Positions 29,201 to 37,051 of a stretch of DNA of 64,000 bases are shown piece by piece. This DNA comes from Smittia aterrima. Taxonomy: Eukaryota; Arthropoda; Insecta; Diptera; Chironomidae. The notes under the pieces are model-generated. The model had not been told where the DNA came from, did no database searches, and was given only the letters and a program-made list of their open reading frames with translations. The position numbers were made by a program, and so were the translations under genes. Numbering within the stretch: position 1 is the stretch's first letter; every line of letters starts with the position of its first letter. The DNA is taken from NCBI GenBank assembly GCA_033063855.1, contig CP093829.1, positions 22,103,537 to 22,167,536 of the forward strand, given 5' to 3'.

Positions 29201-31624
29201 CACAAAGACTCGAGACACGATGTCGAAAGGAAAACTTTCTGCTGTTCACTCGAAAGAAACTCGCTAAGTAGATGGCACATTACGTGAATGCTTGCATGAG
29301 CATGTGAAAAACTCGATTCTTCTCAGCAACAGCAGCAGCACCGAAAAGCGAAGTCTATACTTGAGCATGATGAGCTATGAATATTTTGTTTGTACATTCC
29401 AATTTTCACACTTGTCACTTTGCGAGCCGGAAAATAAGAGAAACATTAGAAGCGAAAATTCTTTTCTTATTCTTTCACGACTCCTCGTGATGAAGACGAC
29501 AACGTGAAGACCTCATTCCAATCAGGTTCGCTTCAAAGCGACGAGAAATTTCGATTGACATCTGTTGAAAATGTGTCAGGTTAAAGGAGAAGGAAAAATA
29601 GTTTTTCAGTCTAACTGTCTCTCTCTCCTCCTCTGTATGTGCCTGGTTGAGTCGTGTCGAGTCGACTTGAGTTGAGTTGAGTCAAGAAGATGAGAAAAGA
29701 TAACAAATCCATTAAGAAAATAGACAAATCCTTCGGTGTTAAACATTCTCACCGTCGCAATAAATAGAACGAAGCACAGACACATAAGCAAGGCAAGGCA
29801 AGCAAGCAGCAGCCCGTGTGTGCATGCTAAACGATGTGCGCTTGACGTTTTTTTATTTTTCTCTCTCTGTGCATTGCCTCGTACTCGGGGATTGTTAGCA
29901 TAATTTAGTCGGAAAGAAATTGTAGAGCGACTAACGCAAATATTTGATCGTCGTTGCCTGGATTCCTCTACGTAGAGTGTTTCACGTCTAGCTCTTCTCT
30001 CGCTCCTTAGCTTTCCTTTCGCTTTGATGATAGAAAAAGGAAATGCAACTTCTCCCAGCGAATACGAAAATGTTCCATTCCACGACTGCTTTGACAATGA
30101 ACTTGCCTTTCATTCGAATGACTTTATGATAATCATAAGTCACTCGGAAAGCGAGCTCACTAAATCGCAGTGTGGCACATTTTATGGGTTCATTAGTTGG
30201 CTGAAGAATGTCTGGGATGAATAGCGGACGAGTGAAGCGAGTGAGCAAACGAGAAGAAGATGAAAAACTCTCTTGTGAGTCCCACGCATGATTCGTTTGT
30301 CAAATGATTAAAGAAAAAGAATTTAAATTCTACTTTCCGAGGGCTTTGCTTCGATGCGAGCAGAACAAAGCGTAGAACGCGATAATAAGAAGAAAATCAT
30401 TATCATGGGAAAACAATGAGACTTTTTCCCATCGAGACTCTGAGACCGAGGAAGAGATTTGCGCGTCGAAACAACGAACAACAGTGAAAACACAGCACAG
30501 CAGAAAAAAAAACTTGGTAATCATCGTTATTAATTCCGGTAAACTCAAACAGCATGAAAGAGAAGGCAGACGAAGCAAGCAGGCAGGCAACCAACTGACA
30601 ATATTGTTCACTTGAAAGAATCTATTTTTATGTTATTTGGATTGATTCACTTGAGAAGAAACGCAAAGTCAAACGACGGCGATAAAATCCATCCATGTTC
30701 TGTTTTTCTTTCACTCAACCACGGCAATCACCGGCAATAGAATTCCTTGATTTTCATTCCAACGGAAGCAATTTCAATTGTTTCAAGTCCCTTCGAAAAG
30801 AAAGCTCCGCGTGAAAGCTTCGAAACTTTTTTTTTCCCTTTTTTTCTGGGACACTCAAAGGGAAATAAATTGTCTTGATAGGATTTGCCTCCGAAAAAAA
30901 AAGTTCGTCGGAGGAAAATCGTTTTGGGGGAAGAATAAAAAGCGGAGGGAAAACGGAAAGCAGTTTTTCCACGCACATACCCTCAGAATTGGGGCATACA
31001 CACACACACATCACTGCCGCCAGCACAAAGCACCGAAAAACCATAAATATTTACTGAATGAAACTTATGTGTAATTTTATCTCTTCTTCTGGAGTAACTT
31101 AACTTTCATATCTTCTCGTGTAGTATTTTCTTTGCGTCTCGCAATAGCTTCAAGCACTGAGCAAAGAGTTCTCGGCGGCGCGGCTCATAAAAGTGAAAGG
31201 AAAACTCATCGGATGGAATTTTCACGACTCACGAATGATCTAAGACGATATTTATTCTCTTTGGAGCTCATCAAGCATTATTTTTATCATTATTTTTTAT
31301 GATTAATGAGACGTTCATTTCAATTCGCCTTTTACTCTGTTGACATACAGGCGACACAGGCATTCACAAACACACACACACCACAAGTTGGAACGAGATA
31401 AAATATTAATTAGGAACACGTCGCAACGCCGTTTAGACAATCAAGACGACAATGACGTCGAGAGTGAGCAGAGCAGACAGATAATTTGTAACCGCGTGGA
31501 AAAAGTTTTGTTTTCGACATTTGGTTCGCACGCAGCGGAACTGCGGGGACAAAACTTACCCTGGATCATTTTTAATCTCAGCTGGAGATCCCGAAGCGAT
31601 ATCTTGATGTTGTTGGTGTTCCAT
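2141..31624 (-). CDS. Rbp6: Rbp6, Musashi-family RNA-binding protein (5' part of the coding sequence, six core exons plus one cassette exon)
   Basis: Musashi-family proteins bind short UAG-containing RNA motifs through two RRMs and control translation and splicing. The six core exons join in frame into the first 136 residues. Residues 1-22 are a polar N-terminus. RRM1 runs from about residue 23, with RNP2 MFIGGL and RNP1 RGFGFITF. The linker IDPKVAFPRRAHPK leads into RRM2, which opens with RNP2 KIFVGGL and is cut by the window edge after FEQFGT. The linker and the sequence MVTRTKKIFVGGLSAPTTLE match insect Rbp6 and vertebrate MSI2-type proteins. Drosophila msi, the paralogue, has a different linker and lacks the MVTRT segment as I know it. 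Every junction has GT-AG ends and conserves phase. The start is the first ATG after an in-frame TGA three codons upstream. The rest of RRM2 and the C-terminus must lie left of position 1. The family call is secure; Rbp6 rather than msi is very likely. Confidence 0.93.
2234..15332 (-). other. Rbp6 13.1-kb intron, no exon supported
   Basis: This intron separates the linker exon from the RRM2 exon. I see no recognisable coding exon on either strand. It carries simple CT/GA tracts, a CA tract at 10064-10081 and one longer minus-strand open frame at 14338-14784 that I could not assign. Confidence 0.65.
10064..10081. repeat. CA dinucleotide repeat
   Basis: There are 18 bases of uninterrupted CA within the large Rbp6 intron. 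A shorter CA tract lies near 30998-31010. Confidence 0.9.
15333..15374 (-). CDS. Rbp6: Rbp6 exon 5 (inter-RRM linker microexon)
   Basis: A 42-nt phase 0 exon encodes IDPKVAFPRRAHPK, the conserved RRM1-RRM2 linker of Rbp6/MSI2-type proteins. The acceptor is TTCCAG and the donor AAG|GTAAGT. Confidence 0.93.
16049..16133 (-). CDS. Rbp6: Rbp6 exon 4 (RRM1 RNP1 and C-terminal half)
   Basis: The 85-nt exon completes an Arg codon and encodes GFGFITFSDPASVDKVLAHG followed by SHELDGKK. This is RNP1, helix 2 and strand 4 of RRM1. The donor is AAAAAG|GTGAGA in phase 0, and the acceptor is ATCTCTAG. Confidence 0.94.
16324..16377 (-). CDS. Rbp6: Rbp6 candidate 54-nt cassette exon inside RRM1
   Basis: The segment has a good acceptor (CTTCTTTTCAG) and donor (CCAAG|GTAGGA). 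It is exactly 54 nt and stays open in the frame set by the preceding exon. It would add 18 residues after ...TTRRS, reading about SSTGMGINETSGPLFSRP, and its last codon regenerates the Arg that precedes GFGFITF. RNP1 is therefore intact whether it is included or skipped. In the RRM fold the insertion falls in the loop between strands 2 and 3. Serine, glycine and proline richness fits a flexible loop. Whether it is spliced in, and whether other species have it, cannot be told from the sequence. Confidence 0.6.
19185..19266 (-). CDS. Rbp6: Rbp6 exon 3 (RRM1 helix 1 to strand 2)
   Basis: The 82-nt exon encodes ESLRDYFSKFGEITEVMVMK and then DPTTRRS plus two bases of Arg63. This is the helix 1, loop and strand 2 part of RRM1. 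The acceptor is TTTCAG and the donor TCGAG|GTAATT. It can join in frame either to the exon at 16049-16133 or to the 54-nt exon at 16324-16377. Confidence 0.93.
19267..22536 (-). other. Rbp6 intron, nothing further seen
   Basis: A 3.3-kb AT-rich intron lies between the RNP2 exon and the helix 1 exon of RRM1. Open frames in it are short and at chance level. Confidence 0.65.
22537..22577 (-). CDS. Rbp6: Rbp6 exon 2 (start of RRM1, RNP2)
   Basis: The 41-nt exon completes Gly22 and encodes KMFIGGLSWQTSP plus the first base of the next Glu. It contains the RNP2 strand MFIGGL and the invariant LSWQTSP of Musashi proteins. The acceptor is TTGCAG and the donor G|GTAAGT. Confidence 0.93.
22578..31559 (-). 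other. Rbp6 first intron (9.0 kb), nothing further seen
   Basis: This intron lies between the start exon and RRM1. Being the first intron, it is a likely place for enhancers, but no specific element can be named. A 163-codon frame at 29606-30097 has no ATG at its start and low-complexity content, and I do not regard it as a gene. Confidence 0.6.
31560..31624 (-). CDS. Rbp6: Rbp6 exon 1 (start codon exon)
   Basis: The exon holds 21 codons plus two bases and encodes MEHQQHQDIASGSPAEIKND followed by P and a split G. The donor is GG|GTAAGT, a full consensus match. The acidic, polar N-terminus ending in NDPG directly before KMFIGG is the usual arrangement in this family. An in-frame TGA lies three codons upstream, so this is the true start of this transcript form. 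Confidence 0.88.
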
Positions 31625-32760
31625 TTTTTCTCACTATCCTTTTATCTTTCTTCTCTTGGCCTCACACTTCTTTCTTCCTTCTTCAAACTTCTTCTTCTTT
31701 TTTCTTTTTTTGGCTTTTCTTTTCTCTCTCCTTATCACGACAAAAATAAACTTTTCCTTTCTCCTTTCTGCTTGCTCTGGCGTGTGTTTTCACGAGAAAT
31801 AGATTTTTGGGTTTAGCACAAATATTTGAAGAATGGCTGAGAAATTTTCTTCTCCTTCTCCTATCTTGACGTGTATCCACAAGAAACAGCGCTGCACTTT
31901 AAATAGCTCCCTTCGAGAGATCGCTCCTCGTTTTATTGCTTGATATTATTCTTTGGCTAAATTGATTTTTCTTCTTAGCTTCTCGTCGCGTTCAGTTGCG
32001 GCGTGTTTCTCCAACTTTAATTTAAATAATTTTCTCTCGACTTCGAAGATTTCTTTTTATTTTTCTTTTATTTTATTTTATTTTTCCAGCATTCAACCAC
32101 AGCGAGAGAATGGATTGTTATCCCCGACAAAGATTTACATAGATTCCGGAATTCGAGTGAAACGGGATTATATTAACGATTGAATATTATTTTCTGGTAT
32201 TATCTTATATTCTCTTTAATATTCTTTTTGATTGCGATTTATTTAAAAAATCAATCGATCGAAGCACTTTGCCGTGAATCCGTTTACGAGACTTTGCTCT
32301 TTAATCTGCGTGTCTGCTAAAACTACGATTGCGAACTGAAGATGTGTTGCTTCGACGATATTGCTTATTGCAAGCTGACTTTGATGATTGATGAAAGATT
32401 TTTTTTTATTTAATTGAAACAACTACTGACAGCGCACACTAAATTAAGCGAATGTGTATTTCCTTTTCGCAAAGAGCGCGGCCCTTTCTTCCCTCGAAAT
32501 TCTCGAACGAAATTAAAGATGATGAATTTTATTTTACTTCTTTATTTCTTTTATTTTTTAGCTTTGTTCACAAATACACTACGATCTCTGGCGAAAAACT
32601 ACTACGGTCAAACTAAGCGAATCGGATTCCGGTGCAATTGCAATTTTTCAATTCAGAATTTCATACTAAAACACACTGCAAACTAAACTGATTTTCTGTT
32701 GTGTAATAAAAAACCTTGGGGTCGATATACAGATTCCTCGGCAAATGAAAACTGACAACT
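31625..32760 (-). other. Rbp6: Rbp6 5' untranslated leader (inferred)
   Basis: On the minus strand this 1,136-nt stretch has only three ATG triplets, where base composition predicts roughly 20. Each is followed by a stop within a few codons: ATG-TAA at 32135-32140, a 4-codon ORF at 32078-32092, and a 3-codon ORF starting at 32664. Such ATG depletion is typical of a real leader. The stretch is A- and purine-rich on the transcribed strand and runs without an obvious intron to the Rbp6 start codon. A TCAGTT initiator match at the inverted-repeat edge (A+1 at 32760) is the favoured start. A second match, TCAGTTCGC at 32331-32339, would give a leader of about 0.7 kb. The 5' end is not proven. Confidence 0.5.
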
Positions 32761-33771
32761 GAAAAACGAAAAATATCTACCAAAACATAAAACATACGAA
32801 AAAGCAAATCACGAGAAGTATTTGAGAGAAATCGTCTCTCGTTCTCTCGGCTCGACTTCGGGCCGCCGTGTTGTGCAATCAGAAATTCTCTCGTGGACTA
32901 GAACTCTTCCTCTTCGTCGTTGTCGTCGTCTCATTGCTCTCGTCGTCGTACACATTTTCATTTTGTGCTTGATGTGTGTGCGGCGGAATCATGCCGGGTT
33001 CTGGTGGAAAAGGCGAACGAGGAAAGGAAAGCAAGAAAAATCGATTTTCATTGAAAAACTATGAGACTCGGAGTGTTGTTGAGCCTACACAGCCCAGCAC
33101 ATAAGCTCGCTCGCACACCATTGCGATAGTCAAGAGAATAAAACATTTTCTGCATTCACACCGGAATTTTTTGTTTTTGCTCGCAGACAATAGTGCGAAA
33201 TGAATCGGAATGAAATATATAAGCCAGTGGCATTGCACCTACAATCGGAATGAAATCTCGTTCTCACCTGTGTCTGACCACAGAAAATACACAGAGCAGA
33301 GCACGGACGGAGCACGGAGTTCTAGTGCAATCAAACAACACAAAATTGCAGAATGCGAGAGACGAGCAGACACAACGCGAGTCTCGTCGGTCGGCAAGAG
33401 AAAAAGAGAATTGCAAGCAATAAAAAATCATTGTCAATTACGTAACGGTATCAGTTCGAGACCGAGCATTTAATTTTTCCCCAAACACCCTCGGCAGTAG
33501 CAAAAAGCTTTGAGGTGGACGACGATAGTTGTAGGGGAATTTATGAAAAACCTTTCTACTGTTTTCTGACCCCCAGGCAACTGCCGATCGACTGAATCTC
33601 CAAATACTCCAACACCATTCATGCCATTGATGTCATACACAACTATTTTATGCACGCTGCGCGATTCTGTGTCGATTATTTAGAATTGATTGTTATTAAT
33701 TGAACAATAAAGCAGAACAAAAAATGTAAATAGATGGCGCAAACAATAGAAATCAATTGTTTGTTAATTGG
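32748..33771 (+). repeat. Left arm of a 1,024-bp near-perfect inverted repeat
   Basis: The sequence is the reverse complement of 35714-36737. The arms pair as position x with 69485 minus x across the whole length without an indel. The only difference found by eye is A at 33522 against G at 35963, where a perfect complement would be T. The outer end begins AAAACTGACAACTG and the inner end finishes TTTGTTAATTGG. Read outward on the minus strand, the arm contains a TATATAT stretch and ends in TTTTTCAGTTGTCAG next to the Rbp6 leader, so it probably carries Rbp6 promoter sequence. Confidence 0.95.
32757..32762 (-). promoter_or_regulatory. Initiator-like TCAGTT facing Rbp6
   Basis: It matches the insect initiator consensus TCAKTY with A+1 at 32760. 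It lies just inside the outer edge of the left arm, where ATG depletion of the Rbp6 leader begins. A hexamer alone is weak evidence. Confidence 0.35.
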
Positions 33772-35713
33772 TTAATTAATCGTACATGAGAAGTAAAGTT
33801 TCTCTCGTTATACGACAAACTTTCTGAACTGAACTCTGGCGAGTTTTAAAGTTGAAGTTGAGTGTAAACTCTCGAGAAATTTTGTTTTCGAGGGAATTTC
33901 GTGCGTTTTTTATAGCTTTAACATCCTGAACAGACATTTATGTTATATATTTTGCATAATTTATGTTCTATGATTTGAGCTCGAGCACAAAAGCACTTAT
34001 TTACAGACGAGTATCAATAATGAGAAATGTTCTCGGTCGGAAGAGTCTTTTTTCAGCCATCACACGAGAGTCTCGTAATTATTTCCCTTCACATATTCTA
34101 CATTGCCCTTTCTTGCTTCGATGCGATACGAGAAAGAATACGTTGTACATAAGAGGCACTGAGAAATGAAAAGCTTTGGCGAGGATTAAACGAGATATCT
34201 CTCGTTTTGTTTCGTTGAATATTGTGGCACAAAGACGGAATAGGATTACAGATAGTCGACAGTATTTCCAGTTTCAGCACATTGCGTGTATTATCCCCGG
34301 CTTTTGGTTTTTAAAGCTCAACATCAATCTTCTCCAACGAGAACTTTCTTCTCAAGTGAATGTCGAGAATGTCGAGTCGGGAAAGCATGGCGAAAGCTCA
34401 TTGAGAATTATTACTCAATCATTATCATACGAATTGATAATATGTCAGCGTGAAGAGTCGTAAAGCATACTTTCACGACGTGAAGGAAGTGAGTAAGGAA
34501 GCAGAAGGTGAACACGACGAAGGTCTACGTTGCTTTCATGTGGAGCTCGCATAAACATAAAATAATTCATTTCTGTTGTGTGTATCGAAAATTTATCGTC
34601 ACATACCCAGGATTGACACACAAATCTCGACGCACACACGAAAAATAAAAATCAGACGGGAAAGGACTTTGATATGAGCAGTCACATGAATACAATCGGA
34701 ACCAATCTCCGATATTCCCCAAGCAACTTACGGCGTGATGAAAGGAAATTGTTTGTGAATAATACAATAATCAAATGAGACGATCATTCATTCAGGAAAG
34801 ACCTTCGACATCGCTTGCTGCCACACTCGTCACCGAATGACATTCGAACCTTTTGAGTCCTCAGTTGAGTCTGTTTATTCAGCTTATCAAAAGCAATATC
34901 AAGGAATCAATTACGGATGTAATGGAGAGGAAAGTTTTGCTTCTTCTTCGCTCTGCCTGCCTTCGTCGCACCAACCCTCGTTTGAATATGGTGAAAACAT
35001 GAAGGAGTCAGAACCAGAAACACCGCAATTAGACTATTTGAGAATACATAATAACATAAACTGTGCTTGAATATAAATGTCACCGAAATATTTTATCCTC
35101 AGCGAACGCTGAGACTGACGGGGTTCGCAAGGAAAACGTGAACAGCTCACAAGACATCGAATAAAGAATGTTCCAAATGTTTTTGTTTTCTTCCGATTGC
35201 GATTCCCGTACTTTCCCTCGTTTCGTTCGTTCGGTTATTTCCGCATAATGACGCCGCTTGCTTTTTCTGATGTTTTGAGCCACTGCTGTCGATAACTCAC
35301 AAATCGCACTCGCTCAAAGTAAATTGAAAATGGAAAATGTGAAAATTATGACGACGACGACGTTTTTTTCCGCTTCATTAAACGATACCCTCGAAGATTT
35401 CGCAAATCTCTCACTCGCTTCATAATTTATGCCTCTTTTTACTTATTACAATGAAAATCTGCAGACGAACGATTTTCTAAGACTCTAAGCAAGGGGAGCA
35501 ACAGAGAACGCGCTAGCGAGAGGATAAATCTGATTGCGATAATTAAGTATTTCCTCGGGTAATTAATAAGAAATCAACTTTTCGAATTAAATTTACATTA
35601 ATTTTTTGTTTCGCTCGCTACGTGAATGATTGGCGCGATGAAAAGTGTCGACGCGGGATTGAAAAATTTTGTTTTGAGAGCAAAGCAGTTGATTCAGAAT
35701 TCAAATAGATTCG
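33772..35713. other. Unique spacer between the inverted-repeat arms
   Basis: This is 1,942 bp of non-repeated DNA that would form the loop of a hairpin. It contains one ATG-started plus-strand open frame (34837-35070) and several shorter frames. No recognised gene is present. Confidence 0.6.
34837..35070 (+). CDS. Unrecognised 77-codon open frame in the repeat spacer
   Basis: I do not recognise this frame. It starts at an ATG and encodes 77 residues rich in Ser, Glu, Tyr and Gln with few basic residues, unlike the Lys/Arg/Phe-rich chance frames around it. No signal peptide, membrane segment or domain is visible. The length is within what chance gives in DNA of this composition, so this is only a candidate small protein or exon. 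Confidence 0.15.
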   Translation: MTFEPFESSVESVYSAYQKQYQGINYGCNGEESFASSSLCLPSSHQPSFEYGENMKESEPETPQLDYLRIHNNINCA

Positions 35714-36737
35714 CCAATTAACAAACAATTGATTTCTATTGTTTGCGCCATCTATTTACATTTTTTGTTCTGCTTTATTGTTCAATTAATAACAATCAAT
35801 TCTAAATAATCGACACAGAATCGCGCAGCGTGCATAAAATAGTTGTGTATGACATCAATGGCATGAATGGTGTTGGAGTATTTGGAGATTCAGTCGATCG
35901 GCAGTTGCCTGGGGGTCAGAAAACAGTAGAAAGGTTTTTCATAAATTCCCCTACAACTATCGGCGTCCACCTCAAAGCTTTTTGCTACTGCCGAGGGTGT
36001 TTGGGGAAAAATTAAATGCTCGGTCTCGAACTGATACCGTTACGTAATTGACAATGATTTTTTATTGCTTGCAATTCTCTTTTTCTCTTGCCGACCGACG
36101 AGACTCGCGTTGTGTCTGCTCGTCTCTCGCATTCTGCAATTTTGTGTTGTTTGATTGCACTAGAACTCCGTGCTCCGTCCGTGCTCTGCTCTGTGTATTT
36201 TCTGTGGTCAGACACAGGTGAGAACGAGATTTCATTCCGATTGTAGGTGCAATGCCACTGGCTTATATATTTCATTCCGATTCATTTCGCACTATTGTCT
36301 GCGAGCAAAAACAAAAAATTCCGGTGTGAATGCAGAAAATGTTTTATTCTCTTGACTATCGCAATGGTGTGCGAGCGAGCTTATGTGCTGGGCTGTGTAG
36401 GCTCAACAACACTCCGAGTCTCATAGTTTTTCAATGAAAATCGATTTTTCTTGCTTTCCTTTCCTCGTTCGCCTTTTCCACCAGAACCCGGCATGATTCC
36501 GCCGCACACACATCAAGCACAAAATGAAAATGTGTACGACGACGAGAGCAATGAGACGACGACAACGACGAAGAGGAAGAGTTCTAGTCCACGAGAGAAT
36601 TTCTGATTGCACAACACGGCGGCCCGAAGTCGAGCCGAGAGAACGAGAGACGATTTCTCTCAAATACTTCTCGTGATTTGCTTTTTCGTATGTTTTATGT
36701 TTTGGTAGATATTTTTCGTTTTTCAGTTGTCAGTTTT
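35714..36737 (-). repeat. Right arm of a 1,024-bp near-perfect inverted repeat
   Basis: This is the mirror copy of 32748-33771. Read outward on the plus strand it has TTATATAT near 36262, two copies of a 14-base ATTTCATTCCGATT sequence around it, and an initiator-like TCAGTT at its outer edge. The short open frames inside the arms occur as identical mirror pairs, contain no recognised domain and are not treated as genes. No target-site duplication is visible at the outer boundaries. Confidence 0.95.
36723..36728 (+). promoter_or_regulatory. Initiator-like TCAGTT facing right
   Basis: It is the exact mirror of 32757-32762, with A+1 at 36725. It is followed by a leader-like segment poor in ATG. 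A TATA-poor TTTTATGT lies about 30 bp upstream. Confidence 0.35.
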
Positions 36738-37051
36738 TTGTCCGTGAAGTGTGTGTATCGAGTATAGAATATCGAGATTAATTAAGATTGTTGTTCGTTT
36801 AACTACATTAAAGTGATAATAGAAAGTGTCGTCGGGAATTGTTAATGAACTTTAAACGAGCGCACGAGCAGCCAGCCGCAGCTACTTCTCGAAGCATAGT
36901 TTTCGTAGTTGTTTTTAGTCTGTAGTTTTTCTCTAGATTGAAATATCAAAACTTAGATTAAAAGCCTGAAAATTTTACTTCTGATACGTCGAGTTGTGTC
37001 ATCTGATAAATTACACCTCAACCATTAAACGGATTTACGGCTTGTGACAAG
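36725..37051 (+). other. Putative noncoding first exon of a rightward transcript
   Basis: This 327-nt segment begins at the right-arm initiator and ends at a good splice donor, ACAAG|GTACGT. It has a single ATG (36845, a 26-codon ORF ending in TAG), where about six would be expected. The sequence right after the donor is again rich in ATG. This contrast is what a 5' UTR exon with an intron behind it should look like. No downstream coding exon could be linked to it in this window. Confidence 0.4.

Noticed and set aside
29606..30097. 163-codon minus-strand frame in the first Rbp6 intron
   Set aside because: It has no ATG at its start, low-complexity ends such as repeated Ser-Thr-Arg-His, and no recognisable domain. 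It is treated as a chance frame.
31340..31816. 158-codon plus-strand frame
   Set aside because: It overlaps the Rbp6 start exon and leader on the other strand, does not start with ATG and is dominated by Ser/Phe/Leu from the antisense of a purine-rich leader.
33130..33655. Open frames in the left repeat arm and their mirror copies at 35830-36355
   Set aside because: They overlap each other on both strands, are short and contain no recognised domain. Their conservation between arms only reflects the duplication.
32748..36737. Foldback-type transposon with 1-kb terminal inverted repeats
   Set aside because: The outer flanks (CGGCAAATG and TTGTCCGTG) show no target-site duplication, no transposase is visible and no known terminal motif is present. 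It cannot be fully excluded without other genomic copies.
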